Shown: positions 9,980 through 20,408 of the stretch, one piece after another
Layout: every line of letters begins with the position of its first letter
Position numbering within the stretch: position 1 is the first letter of the stretch
Source of the DNA: Aurantiochytrium sp. KH105
Taxonomy: Eukaryota > Sar > Bigyra > Thraustochytrida > Thraustochytriidae
Direction of reading: 5' to 3'
Assembly (NCBI GenBank): GCA_003116975.1
Contig: BGKB01000113.1
Location: 1-64,000 of the forward strand
DNA: 64,000 nt
The notes under the pieces: generated by a model
Told to the model about the DNA's origin: nothing
Seen by the model: only the letters and a program-made list of their open reading frames with translations
The model's database searches: none
Position numbers and translations under genes: made by a program

Positions 9980-10786
9980 TTACTGAGTGGCGGTGTCGGC
10001 GTCCTGTGAGCTAGCATCAGCGTCCGCGCTGGCGGCATCTTCTGCAGCATTTGCAGACTCTGCAGCTGTACCGTCCTCAGCTGATGCCTCGGCATCTTGC
10101 TTGGGCTTGGTGGTCTTTGCCGGCTTGGGCCGCTTGCTCGCTGGCTTGATAAAGTCAGATCCAAGAATACTCTGCACCATTTGTGTATCCTCGACAGCGA
10201 GGCGCTTGAGAAGCTCAATGTAGGCAAGCGCCTCCCCGACAGGCTTGTCCTCGATACCGGTTTCGTACTTTTCGTTTTCTACAAATTCGCGCGCGGCCTC
10301 GAACGAGGAATGCGGCTCGGAAACAGCGGCCCAGCGCACGCGCCAGCCTCCGATGCGGGCGTCGGTTTCTGAAAGATCGCGGCCGACCTCAGGCTTGAAC
10401 TTGAGACGGACCCGAAAGCCGGCGTTGGTCGGGCGCGCCGGCGTATATTTTCCCGTGACATTGGCGAGCGAGGTGGCGCTCTCCATAGAGATGATCGTCG
10501 CGTTAACACGCGAAGAGGCACCTCGGCCCGCATCGACAACGGAGCAAAAGTATTTGGGGACGCGATCGAATCCGAGGTGAGAGGTGTCAATGGTCGTGTA
10601 GATGACGCCCTTGCTCTCTGATTTCCACTTGGTTGAACCTGACGGGGTCACGCCCGAGTAAAAGTTGCTTGCGTCGATATCAGCCTTGCTCTTGCGCGAG
10701 CGGCGCTTCCTGGCTGCTTCGCTGGGCCCCACGAACACCGCGACGAGGAGCGCCACGAGTGCTGCGGCGAGCGTTGACCTCCGCAT
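9980..10786 (-). CDS. Secreted or ER-lumenal protein of unknown function
   Basis: This 268-residue protein begins with a clear signal peptide (about 1-24; Met-Arg-Arg, a hydrophobic Ala/Leu/Val core, then a small-residue cleavage site after SEA). The mature part starts with a basic RKRRSRKSK stretch, has a folded region at about 38-165 and ends in an Ala/Asp/Glu-rich disordered tail. The folded part has alternating hydrophobics, a short GF pair before a beta-strand (NAGFRVRLKF) and a WRVRWAAV strand, loosely like an H-type lectin beta-sandwich, but I cannot assign that family with confidence. Four Asn-linked glycosylation sequons would not be unusual here; at least NAT and NVT are seen. Confidence 0.65.
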   Translation of the reverse strand: MRRSTLAAALVALLVAVFVGPSEAARKRRSRKSKADIDASNFYSGVTPSGSTKWKSESKGVIYTTIDTSHLGFDRVPKYFCSVVDAGRGASSRVNATIISMESATSLANVTGKYTPARPTNAGFRVRLKFKPEVGRDLSETDARIGGWRVRWAAVSEPHSSFEAAREFVENEKYETGIEDKPVGEALAYIELLKRLAVEDTQMVQSILGSDFIKPASKRPKPAKTTKPKQDAEASAEDGTAAESANAAEDAASADADASSQDADTATQ

Positions 10787-11349
10787 CTTTGCCGCAGAGA
10801 ATGTGTAGCTGTCTGAGTCTGCCTGACAGCGAGGAGAAGCAAGGCAGGGCCTGACGCTCCACGATGCCCTTTCGCCGCGCCTTCGAGCCTCCTTGCGCGC
10901 TTCCGAGGGTCAGGTAGCGTGCGCCGCGGGCGCTGGGCTCCACGCTGTTCTGCCATCCGCCGACTCGGAGTCACGATGCCAAGCTGGCCCAAGTCGTTCG
11001 GAAATGGTCTAACGCAAGACATTAGGTCTCTTGATGATGATTATTCCGAGTCGAGTTGTTTCCCCGGGAGAACTGGCGAGAGGAGGGACGAGCGCGCATC
11101 GTACTTGCGCAGATGCATCCGGCTCTCAGGGAATTATTGTTTGTAAAATGCGGAAAGAGAAGCGGAAGCGTGGCGTGGAATGATCGGTGTTGTAGTTCAG
11201 AGAAGAGGAAAGCAAAAAGAAAAAAAGGAGTGACTTGGGAATCGCTTTGGATAATACTTTATTTCTAAGAGAATAACAGGAGGAGAATTTTACGGTGGGA
11301 AGCCAAGCTCATTTCACAAATTACGAGCGTGAGGGAGTGAGCGTAGAAG
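10787..11349. other. Spacer between two minus-strand genes
   Basis: This stretch contains the promoter side of the secreted-protein gene and the 3' side of the first sulfotransferase gene. I see no further gene, RNA or notable repeat. Confidence 0.45.
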
Positions 11350-12765
11350 CTAAAATGGTTTGTCGTCGGCATCGGTTCGCCAGCAGCCGCTGATACCCGT
11401 GCAGAGTTGCAGATACTTTGCTTGCCCCGGGCTGGAAAAATGCTTCTCCCATGAACCTTCTGACACTGGCCAGGATTCTTGTGCATTATGTTTGGACCAG
11501 CAGATCTGCTTGGGGTCGCATTCGAATGAAAATGGTTTGAAGAACTCGTCCGTCGGGTCCATTTTCATAAGACGGACCTTTTCCTCGAAGAGCTTGAGCG
11601 CATACTCGTAGAGTTCGATGTCATGCTTGTTGTGTTCGCGAAGGATGGCAAGCGTCTTGTCGCTTAAGTCTTTTGGGTATTTGTTGAGGTTGAACGTCGG
11701 CGTGTAGGTGATAAAGTCCGTGCCAAACACATACGAGAAGAGCTGCCAGGACTCCTGAAGGCGCTCAATGATGTAGAACCAGCTGATCGAGTCAAGTCGC
11801 TTTTTGGCAGCCTCGAGCTGCTCAGGTGTGTCGTCAGGAAACTCCGGGGCGAGGTATTTGACGTGAAGATTGAACGAGGGAGCGCACTTTTCACGTTCCT
11901 TGGCGGGTAGTTGAGCCCATTCTTCAATGGTGGCGTCCGGATTTTTGGTGAGCTCGCTCGCTTTTGACTTGGGTTCGCAGTAGAAATGCGAAAAACGGCG
12001 TTTGCCGCGCTCGCCGGAGGTCTTCATAAAGACCGGGGATAGATCAGGTCGGCCTGTGAGCGTGTAAAAGCCGGACACCATTCGTCCAACAGGTTCACGC
12101 AGTCCAAACATCCAGCGACGGCAGTATGCGTCCGAGGTTGTCTCCACGCTGCTAGCGTCCGGGCCGGACTCCTCCCAGCCGAAGGTACGAGCGAGAAGCG
12201 TGTACGATCGGTGCGAGTTGGAGAACTTGAATTTGTGCGTGCGAGAGCGAGGACCCTTGTACAGGTACTTGACCGGACCTTTATTTGAAGGTTTCGAGAA
12301 GGTGGCTTCCATCGTCCGTCCGCCTGCCTTATTCACGTGAGGAAACAAGAGGTGAATGGTGGACCCTGCTGGGCAGCGATTTTGAATGGCCGTTGCTGTT
12401 GCTGGGTTCGACGCCGAATGAAACTTTGGGGGAGTCGCGGTATGCGCTTGCGGAGACGAAGACATTGGCACTGCATCATCGTCGTCATCATCATCACCAG
12501 CACCACCATAGGCATCATAGGTATCGGCTTCGTCTTCCAGCGTGACTACCTCGGAGACGGCGCTTTGATCTCCTTGAAACTGTCTCACCAGGTAGAACGA
12601 GAGGGCGAGAAAAATGACGGTCGCGACCACCCACGCTCTGCGCGGGATCTGCTTTGCGCTCTCGCAGCTGCCCTGCTCGACATCGCGGGCATTCTCCTTG
12701 TAGCTCTCCTCCTGCGGCACGCGCTCGAAGCCGGCGCGTCGCATGCTGCTCGCGAGCCCCGTCAT
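11350..12765 (-). CDS. Type II membrane sulfotransferase, copy 1
   Basis: This 471-residue protein has a short cytosolic N-terminus, one membrane anchor at about 43-62 and a long lumenal domain, the layout of Golgi carbohydrate sulfotransferases. The 5'-phosphosulfate loop for PAPS is FPHVNKAGGRTMEATF (141-156), a variant of the HxPKxGGT motif of the Sulfotransfer_2 class (heparan 2-O and related enzymes). The 3'-phosphate site is LREPVGRMVSGFY (222-234). An acidic stem with seven aspartates (91-97) links anchor and catalytic domain. The acceptor is probably a polysaccharide or glycan, but it cannot be read from sequence. A close paralogue lies about 1.3 kb upstream on the same strand. Confidence 0.88.
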   Translation of the reverse strand: MTGLASSMRRAGFERVPQEESYKENARDVEQGSCESAKQIPRRAWVVATVIFLALSFYLVRQFQGDQSAVSEVVTLEDEADTYDAYGGAGDDDDDDDAVPMSSSPQAHTATPPKFHSASNPATATAIQNRCPAGSTIHLLFPHVNKAGGRTMEATFSKPSNKGPVKYLYKGPRSRTHKFKFSNSHRSYTLLARTFGWEESGPDASSVETTSDAYCRRWMFGLREPVGRMVSGFYTLTGRPDLSPVFMKTSGERGKRRFSHFYCEPKSKASELTKNPDATIEEWAQLPAKEREKCAPSFNLHVKYLAPEFPDDTPEQLEAAKKRLDSISWFYIIERLQESWQLFSYVFGTDFITYTPTFNLNKYPKDLSDKTLAILREHNKHDIELYEYALKLFEEKVRLMKMDPTDEFFKPFSFECDPKQICWSKHNAQESWPVSEGSWEKHFSSPGQAKYLQLCTGISGCWRTDADDKPF

Positions 12766-14093
12766 CAGTCAATCGCCTACGAGCCCACCGCGCAGCACAC
12801 GCGCCTCTCTCCAGCCCTCGCCGCCCGAGTCGCGTCCGCTCGTGCGGCGCCGGGGTCTGTCTGTCTCGTTGTCTGTCTGCCCGGCTGCCAGGCAGCGCCG
12901 CGAGACCTACGCGCGCCACGATCGTCTGTCTGTCTGTCTGTCTGTCGCGGCCTGCCACCAATTATAGCGTCGGTCAAGCGGGATTGAGGACTCGACCAAC
13001 GCAGGCTCTCCCCGACGGCTACACCGGTAACTTACAAAGTGCGGCGAGCGCGAGACCGAGTGTCTTCGTCCAGACTCTTCTCCGCGCTCGCCGGCTCCGG
13101 CCCAGCGGAAAAGGCTTAGCTCCTGCGAGCGCGCAGGCGACAGCGGGCGGCAGCGGCCACGACGACAGCGCGCGAGCGGGCCGGCGAAGCTGCGGCCGGG
13201 AGGGGCTGAAACGTACACGGAGCGGGATAGCTGGCTAGCTAGCGCTAGCTAGCTAGCTGTTGTAAATCTTGCGCACACGTGGCCACGCCAAGAGGTGGGA
13301 GTCACAGTTTTACGTTACAGCAACAATGCAAGCAACGGTCGGCGGCCCGTTCGCAGCTGCAGCTGCAGATTGATCGAGGAAGTGCGCTGATCGCGCGAGG
13401 ATTGCAGTAGCGAGACTGGCGGCCGTTATGCATGCGCGCGATGGCTGGGCATCACGACGGCTCCCGTCGCTGCTCGATTGTTGACCGCGCGTCGCCGACG
13501 CAGGAAGATAGCGCCTCGGTCAGCGGTGATCGCGGACACTGGCGCTGAAGTAGGCGGTGCTGCGACAGCTGCTTTTGCTGCTGCTTTTACTGCTGCTTTT
13601 ACTGCTTTCGTTGCTGCTTCTGTGGGATGAGCAGCGCAGCCGGACGCGCAGCGTGTGAGAGATCTTGCTTATACCAACACGCGGCTGCGTCAGAGGCTGC
13701 ACTTGCTCTCTGGTTGGACGGAGTGGGTGTTGCACCCGCTCGCCCTTTGAAAGAGGTGGAGATAGGGCTCTGGTATGTCTCGCCCATCGCGAGACTGTCG
13801 CCGTCTTCGCGCCATGACATTGCAAAAGCATCTTGTCAAAAAGAGAGGAGAGCGGCGAAAAAGGGAGAGAACGCATGATCAACACAGTTGCAACTTGTTC
13901 TCTGTTTACGGAATACTAAGATTACTAAGTTTTGGGGTCCGTCTTGAGAGACTAGTACAGATCGAAAGCGGACTACATTGATCGTAAGAGATTCCTTGCT
14001 TGTTCGCTTGTTTGTGGTCGTTTGTTTGCAGGAATATGCCAGCATGACCATCTGGCAACCAAAGTCTTCCGCGCCGCGAAAACGACAACGATA
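12766..14093. other. Spacer between the two sulfotransferase genes
   Basis: The spacer holds a GTCT repeat (about 12923-12946), a palindromic GCTAGC cluster near 13233-13259 and an imperfect CTGCTTTT repeat at about 13559-13622. No gene is supported. Because the two flanking genes are paralogues, this is the segment between the copies of an old tandem duplication. Confidence 0.5.
12923..12946. repeat. GTCT tetranucleotide repeat
   Basis: Six copies of GTCT in a row lie upstream of the first sulfotransferase gene. A second short GTCT run occurs near 12857-12877. Confidence 0.8.
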
Positions 14094-15503
14094 TCACGGA
14101 AATGGTTTGTCTTCCGCATCATTGCGCCAGCAGCCACGGACAGCCGTACAAACCTGGGCAAATTTGGCCTCACCAGGCGTTGAATAGTGTTTCTCCCATG
14201 AAGCCTCGGACATGGGCCAAAACGTGCCCGCATCGTTCTTTGACCAGCAAATCTGCTCCGGATCACACTCGAAAGAATACGGCTTGAAGAACGGATCCGT
14301 TGGGTCTCTATTCATGATCTGAACACGCTCCTCAAAGAGTTGTACAGCATACTGGTAGAGCTCAATGTCGTACTTGTTGTGCTCCTCCAAGACGCGACGC
14401 GCAGTGTCGCTGAGCTCCTTGTTGTATTTGTTAAAGTTAAAGGTCGGTGTGTATGTAACGAAATCGGTTCCGTACACGTATGAGAAGAGCTGCCACGACT
14501 CTTGCATTCGCTCAATAATGTAGAACCAGCTGATGCTCGCCAAACGGGCCTTGGCAACCTCGAGTTGCTCCGGTGTGTTATCAGGATACTCGGGAGCGAG
14601 ATACTTTACATGAAGGTTGAAGGATGGACTGCAGCGCTCGCGCTCCTCAAGAGGAAGGCGTGCCCACTCTTCGATGGTGAAGTCTGGGTCCAACATACGA
14701 TTGCTTCCCACCGACTTATCATAGCAATAAAAGTGCTGAAAATGACGGACGCCATGGGGACCGGGCTTCTTGCCATACTTTGAACTTGACTTCGTCCGAC
14801 CTGTAATGGCGTAGAATGCCGAAACCATCCTTGAGACCGGGTCACGCATGCCAAACATCCATCGGAGACAGTTTTTGCTCGAGGTGGACTCCAAGCTGTT
14901 GGCGTCTAGCTCTTTGCCACCGTCGTTCCAGCCGTAGGTGACAGCGAGCTGCGTGTACGATCGATGCGAGTCGGTCAACTTGAACCTGTGTGTGCGCGAG
15001 CGAGGGCCCTGGTAGAGATACCTTTCTCGAGAGAAAATTTTAGACCGGGCGTCAGGCGCAAAGGTGGCTTCCATGGAGCGACCGCCAGCCTTGTTGACGT
15101 GAGGAAAGAGAAAGTGGATGATTGATCCCTTTGGGCATCGGTTTTTGATGCCATCTCGCGCGCCGCTATGTTTGTGGAGAGTCAGCAAATCGGACTTGAT
15201 GTCTGAGGTGGTGCCTGCCTCCTCGGTGTCTTCGGTGTTTTCGGAGTTTTCCTCGCTCTCCGCCACGATCTCCACGGAAGAGAGGTCGCCTCGGATGCTT
15301 GGGGAGTTGCTGTCCATCGAAGTAAATGGGTCCATGAACCAAGTGACGATCACCGTGGCCACGATGAGCAGCACCGCAACGACCAACGTTTCTCGTCTCT
15401 TCCACACAGGTTGGCGAGGCTCCTTCTCCTTGTCGACCTCCTCGTCCGTCCAGGCTTCATAGCTCGAGCTGCCCGCTCGCCTCGGAAACGCCATGCCGCC
15501 CAC
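14094..15503 (-). CDS. Type II membrane sulfotransferase, copy 2
   Basis: This 469-residue paralogue of the gene at 11350-12765 has the same layout: anchor at about 39-57, an acidic Ser/Glu stem and a lumenal catalytic domain. The PAPS loop is FPHVNKAGGRSMEATF (133-148) and the 3'-phosphate site is MRDPVSRMVSAFY (219-231). Long blocks are nearly identical to copy 1, for example SISWFYIIER followed by QESWQLFSYV, and the shared CDP-QICWSK and GCWR elements near the C-terminus contain conserved cysteines, probably disulfides. The N-terminal cytosolic and stem regions differ, which argues for divergence after an old duplication and against recent gene conversion over the full length. Confidence 0.88.
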   Translation of the reverse strand: MGGMAFPRRAGSSSYEAWTDEEVDKEKEPRQPVWKRRETLVVAVLLIVATVIVTWFMDPFTSMDSNSPSIRGDLSSVEIVAESEENSENTEDTEEAGTTSDIKSDLLTLHKHSGARDGIKNRCPKGSIIHFLFPHVNKAGGRSMEATFAPDARSKIFSRERYLYQGPRSRTHRFKLTDSHRSYTQLAVTYGWNDGGKELDANSLESTSSKNCLRWMFGMRDPVSRMVSAFYAITGRTKSSSKYGKKPGPHGVRHFQHFYCYDKSVGSNRMLDPDFTIEEWARLPLEERERCSPSFNLHVKYLAPEYPDNTPEQLEVAKARLASISWFYIIERMQESWQLFSYVYGTDFVTYTPTFNFNKYNKELSDTARRVLEEHNKYDIELYQYAVQLFEERVQIMNRDPTDPFFKPYSFECDPEQICWSKNDAGTFWPMSEASWEKHYSTPGEAKFAQVCTAVRGCWRNDAEDKPFP

Positions 15504-17354
15504 GCCTCGTCCTTCGCCGCGACTCCAGTAGCAACCTTGCTGGCTGGCGGCGTCCGTCCTCCACCGCTGTGGCCGTCCTCACGACTTCTTTGTGCGTCTA
15601 TCTCGCCAGCCCAATTTTCCCGTTGCAACTCCTCGCCGCGGTTTTCCGCCTCCGCTCGCTTCGAGGCGACGCGACGCCGAAGGCGACGCCGAGACGAGCA
15701 GCGAGAGAGAGCCTCGCCCGCGGCGATTACTTGTTTGCTGGCGCTCGTCTGTCACGTGCAGCAGCCCCGCCGCGCATGCCGCGGCAGCCTTTCGGGGTTC
15801 GCCTTGGAGGCGCAAATTGACAGCGAATGCTTGGCGCGGAAGGAGAAAAGGAAGAAAGCTAAACAGGGAAAACCACAGCTCTCTCCCCCCACACAGGCCG
15901 GAACCGGAAAAACTATCGCACCAACTGACGAACTTTAGGAGTTTAGTTACTACATCGCGCGTCGTCGCCCCGCGCCGCTTTGCTGGAGCCCGCATGGAAA
16001 AGGTGCCAAGCCGACCCGACCCCGACGGGTCGCTCCCACCGCGCAGGACCGCGTGGACGCGCCCGCCACCCGCCCGCGCCGAGTCCTGGACACAGGGTGA
16101 AAGGAGGCAGGCAGGCGGGCAGGGTCCCGGCGCCCTGCAGCTGGCCACTGGATCGGAGCAGAGCAGTGCTGTGCGGAGTGTGCTGGGAGTCACCTCATCT
16201 ATCGCATCGCATCGCAACTTGTCTTCTCAACCCGTCTCAACTCATCTCGTCCAGTGTCGCAGGGCAACTATCGCGCCTTGACCTTCGCACTGAGACGCGA
16301 GCAGCTAGCAGTGGCTGGCGGTGGAAGACGCCGCGACCTGGAGGGACGGGGCCGGGGGTACAGAATCACCGTCCAAGGACTTCTGTTGCTGCTGCACCTG
16401 CAGCTGCAGCTGCTGCTGCTGCTGCTGGCGAGTGGGAAAGATCAATCGCCGGATACGGCATGGACACGGATGGGTCTGAAATTGACCCTGCGGCGGCTCA
16501 CCGCACCGCGAGCTGGCCCTCCTCCATGACATGATGGGGGTGCGCAAATACCAGACGGACAGATGGATGGATGGATGGATGCATGTATGGATAGGTAAGA
16601 GATGGCAGCAGTGAGGCATAGCAAAAGCAGACTCGCCTCGCTCGGGCCGCCTGCTGCTGGCTGCTGCAGCTGGCCGCAGACGAGCCAGGTCGTGATTGGC
16701 ATAGAGCAAAAGTTCTCCCTCGTCAACTCGGATTTTCCTGCTAAGCTCGTCGTGTTAAGGAATACGAATGAGGCATTCGCACGCGGACGCGGCCGACTGT
16801 GATGTGAACTCATGCGACGAAGTTGCGCGTTGATGACCGACCACAGCCGTCGATGGCTGCTGCGATGGAAGCTTGAACAAGCCGTGATTGATAGAGGACA
16901 ACGGACCTGCATGCAACAACATGAATGAAAAGGATTATTTAGGCCTACCACTTGGCAAATAGAGGGTAGGCCGAGTAGTACTAGGTACTTGTGCGTGACG
17001 TGACGACGACATGGTCTGTAGTACTGTTCAAAAAAGTGTCTTTGTCATCACGCCATGAGACTGTGTCGCCTGTACGTGAGGCAGCCTGCGTACCTGCGTG
17101 CCTGCCTCGATCGGTCGGTCGGTCGGTGGCGCGATCGCAAGTAGTGTATTCTGCGCACGCATTATTACAATGCTTGTAGAAGTCGATTAAAGGGGTCATA
17201 GGATCGGTCAGTCGACAATCGACCAAAGGATCGATTGATCGATCAAAGGAACAATCGGCCATCGGAATGGGTCAGTCGTAAAATAAAATGGAGCGATGGA
17301 TGGCTGTATGCCTGGCTGGCTGAATCGAGAAATGGACAGAGATCGGACGATCGG
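15504..17354. other. Spacer with short repeats, no gene supported
   Basis: This 1.85-kb stretch between sulfotransferase copy 2 and the FABP-like gene contains GATG repeats near 16562-16580, CTG-rich runs near 16385-16430 and clustered GATC/GATCGATT motifs near 17210-17250. Translations of its open frames are compositionally biased. I see no RNA gene. Confidence 0.5.
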
Positions 17355-18263
17355 TCAGTCGCTGCGAGAGTAGACGCGATTCGAGATGATCTTGTCCCTC
17401 TTCTCGTCGCGAACCTCCTCGAGAAGCTGGCCCGACGAAAGGATTTCGCGACGGGTCAGTCGCGTGCCATGCTCGCCGCCGGAGGGGCTCCGCGCGTCGA
17501 CCTTGGAGCGGACGATGAGCTCGCCGTTGACCTTGCCCCGCGCCCATGTGGCGCTGCAGGTCGTTGCCTCGCCCTTTTCGTTCTCGCTGTAAAACTCGAT
17601 CCCGATTGTGAACTTGTGCATAACTTCGCGACGGTCGTTAATGGAAACGATGGTGAATTCGTTGCCTTCTTGATCAATCTCCAAGGTCTGCTGCTGTGAG
17701 CCGGCGTACTTTAAGGCGAGCTTGGAGAATCTGGATGAGACCTCGAGCTCTTGGAGAAAGTTTTCCTCATCATCGACCCTCTCGCTGACCCAGGTGCCCG
17801 AGAATGGGTTTTGAGCCTCGACGCGGGGTTTGGCCACCTGGACGAGTATCGACGCCTTGGGGCGGGCCTTGGTCGCCTGCTTGGTCCTGGCGCCGCGGAC
17901 CTTGGTTGGATTTGGGCGAGAACCCGTGCCGAGGTTCTGTGAATCAAGGTTTTGCTCCTCATAATCTTCTTCGTCCTCAACGATGGCGTCAATGAGGCCG
18001 CCCTCGACAAGACCAAAGAGGCCCCCACGTTGGCTCATGCGCAGACGCGGGAGCGAGATGCGTCCTCCGGGCGATGATTTTTTCTTGGTCAAAAGCCGCG
18101 GTTCCACGATGGAACGCCCAGACTTTTCCCGCCTCGCAAAACTCTCCGACTTGACAAGCATCGGTTGTTCCTCCTCCTCCTCCAGCTTGGCGTCTCGCTT
18201 GTTGGCTCCGCGCGACTTGTTCCGGCGCACGGACGCGCGCAAGCTCTTGCGGATGCTCACCAT
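17355..18263 (-). CDS. Fatty-acid-binding-protein-like (calycin) domain protein
   Basis: This 302-residue protein has a basic, disordered N-terminal half and a C-terminal segment at about 152-300 that follows the order of intracellular fatty-acid-binding proteins: NPFSGTWVSERV with the invariant GTW, DDEENFLQEL helix, LEIDQEGNEFTIVS strand, KFTIGIEFYSEN strand pair, TCSATWARGKVNGELIV, TRLTRREI and the closing IISNRVYSR. The last resembles the TRVYE end of FABPs with its fatty-acid-contacting Arg-x-Tyr. The start at 18263 was chosen because the frame stays open much further upstream only through GC-rich low-complexity sequence. A role in carrying fatty acids would suit an oil-rich cell but is inference. 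Confidence 0.7.
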   Translation of the reverse strand: MVSIRKSLRASVRRNKSRGANKRDAKLEEEEEQPMLVKSESFARREKSGRSIVEPRLLTKKKSSPGGRISLPRLRMSQRGGLFGLVEGGLIDAIVEDEEDYEEQNLDSQNLGTGSRPNPTKVRGARTKQATKARPKASILVQVAKPRVEAQNPFSGTWVSERVDDEENFLQELEVSSRFSKLALKYAGSQQQTLEIDQEGNEFTIVSINDRREVMHKFTIGIEFYSENEKGEATTCSATWARGKVNGELIVRSKVDARSPSGGEHGTRLTRREILSSGQLLEEVRDEKRDKIISNRVYSRSD

Positions 18264-20408
18264 TATGTACGAGCAGGGGGAAAGAAGTGAAGGTATGCGC
18301 CCGCGAAGAAGATAACGAGAACAAGGTCTACCTCCAGCAACGACACCCAGGACTTCACGCGACGAAAGAAAAGCCCAGCCAGGTGTTCGCCCCCACCCCC
18401 ACCACGACGGCGACGCCTTTGCTCTCCCCTTCGCCGAGGATCTCGAGGCGTGGAGGCCGGCGGAGAGCGAGGGCGACCCGCGCTCGCTCGCTCGCTCGCT
18501 CGCTCGCTCGCTCGCTCGTTCGTTCGTTCGTTCGCGCGTTCTTTTCTTTCCGTCGATCTTCCCTCGCGCCCTCGACGCTGCGCGCGGGCCGGCGTGGCGT
18601 GCGGAGTCCGCCGCGCGGGGCCGCTCCCGCCCTCTCCTCTCCCCCGCGTCGCGCGAGCGCGAGCCTCCTCGCGGCGCAAGCTCCTCGCGAGGCCGTACGC
18701 GTCGCGCTCCTCGGCGTCGAAGCGGGTCTGCTGCGGCGTCCTCGAGACAGGGCTCGGAGAGAAACACAGGCGCGGCGCGCGCACGGGACCCGGGGCGCGC
18801 CGCTTGCGGGAGAGACGGTGTGCCGCGGGGTCCGGTGCGGGCGGGAGGGTGTGCGCTGCACGTGCCGCACGGCCGTGAAGAGCGCCTCGCTCGGGGCCTT
18901 GGAGAACGAGAAGCCGCTCCACCTCCGCCTCGAGCAGCTGCAGAGGCCGGAGAAGGGGGAGATGGAGGGGAAGATGGAGGACAAGCGGCCGCGGCTAGGT
19001 GGGCAAAGCTGAAGTTGAGGGGGTGGACGAGCGCGGCTCCGGCGCGTCGATGGTTTGGGCCAGTGATAGTGGAAGACGAAGAAGTTGTGGCGAGGCGACG
19101 GAGACGAGGAAGACGCGTGACGGCGTGAACGGCGTGAACGGCGAGGAGAAGAGGAGAGGACGGGGTCATGGCTGGCTAGCTGGCTGGCTAGCTTGGAGGC
19201 GCTTTCGGATGACCGCTGTTGAATATGGTGCAAGAGCTGACACCAGCGAGAAAATTTCGATGGCGGTGTTCATCATCACGGCTGCGCAAGGGAAGAAATG
19301 CGACGCGCGAGGAAGATCAGCCAGCAAGGCCTCGCCTGTTGCTGCGGCAAGCGGTTGCGCAGGGTGGGTCAACGCGACGACTCCGCGATGAAGGCGAGCG
19401 GTCTTGCTTTTGGGGGGGGAGTTCGAGGTACAAGGCCTACAAGCTAGATGCGGCTAGATGCGGTGGAGATCACCCCTGAGTCCATCCATCGCTTGCTCAG
19501 CTGAAAGGCAGCCGGGCAAGTCGAAAATATTAAAAAATGGTCTGGGCACTTCTTGGTCCCCTCAAGTTGTTAGACAGACTTGGACAAGCTTGCCGACGTC
19601 GTCGCAGTGCTTTCGAATAGCTGGGACTTGTCAATTTATCATCCCTTTTCGGAGTTCCTTCCGCCAATGGCTGTGGCTTGCGTCGTGTTCGTGTAGTACG
19701 TATTGTAGAGGATGGATGGAATGAGATTCGCCACGAGAGACAGCCCGGACCGGTCCACGCGCACCAGCCGGACCATGCGCACCCTTTTCTCCTCTTTCTC
19801 TATTTTCTCAGAAAGAGCGACGAGCACACCAAGCAAGTGGGGATGAGCAGGCTTGGCTGTCGCAGAAAAGAGCTGGCTCCTAATTCTTGTCATACATGCC
19901 GTCGTCGTCTTTTTCGTCTTCTCCTCCTTCGCCTTTGTTTGCGCGCGCTCGTGGTCCGCTTAGACTGCCTGTCTTGCAGTGCTTTATTTTCCCTCTGTGC
20001 TCGTCTTGCGTGTAGTGAGTGCACGTGCTGGCGACGAGCGTCGCAACCTTGACCCTCAGCGAAATGAGAAGCCAAGCAGCAACCGAGAAGAAGCGGCCCT
20101 GCGGCCCTACAATCTGCCACGAGCAACAGCAGCAGCACCGGTATCGGCATCAGCAGCAGCATCAGCAGCAGCAGCAAAGTAGTTGGCAGACGCAAGCGGC
20201 CCGAGCTCTTATGAATTTCACAAGAGGGCAGCGACGAGGACGACACCAGCAACAATAACAACAACTACAACAGCAACGACGACATCAAGAGCAACAGAAC
20301 CCGAAGGAGAGAGGCGGCGCCGACGACGGGCGTACGGGCTGGCGAACAAGAGGAGACGGGACGAGACCTGACGGGCTGGCGCGAGGCGAGACTCTTGAAG
20401 ACGGCGCC
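18264..20408. other. Divergent spacer of 2.1 kb
   Basis: The spacer separates the FABP-like gene (-) from the DUF445 gene (+) and should hold both promoters. A GCTC/GTTC repeat lies at 18481-18534 and a CAG-type run near 20120-20175. Long open frames on the minus strand across 18264-19169 are Arg/Ser/Ala low complexity and are not supported as coding. Confidence 0.5.
18481..18534. repeat. GCTC repeat passing into a GTTC repeat
   Basis: About nine GCTC units are followed directly by about four GTTC units, an array whose unit has mutated at one base and spread. Confidence 0.85.

Noticed and set aside
13233-13259. GCTAGC-rich palindromic cluster between the sulfotransferases as a possible transposon end
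   Set aside because: There is no matching inverted copy or target-site duplication within the spacer; it fits the general short-repeat background.
18264-19169. N-terminal extension of the FABP-like gene by 300 codons
   Set aside because: The extension is Arg/Ser/Pro/Ala low complexity across a tetranucleotide repeat. The Met at 18263 begins a more ordinary sequence.
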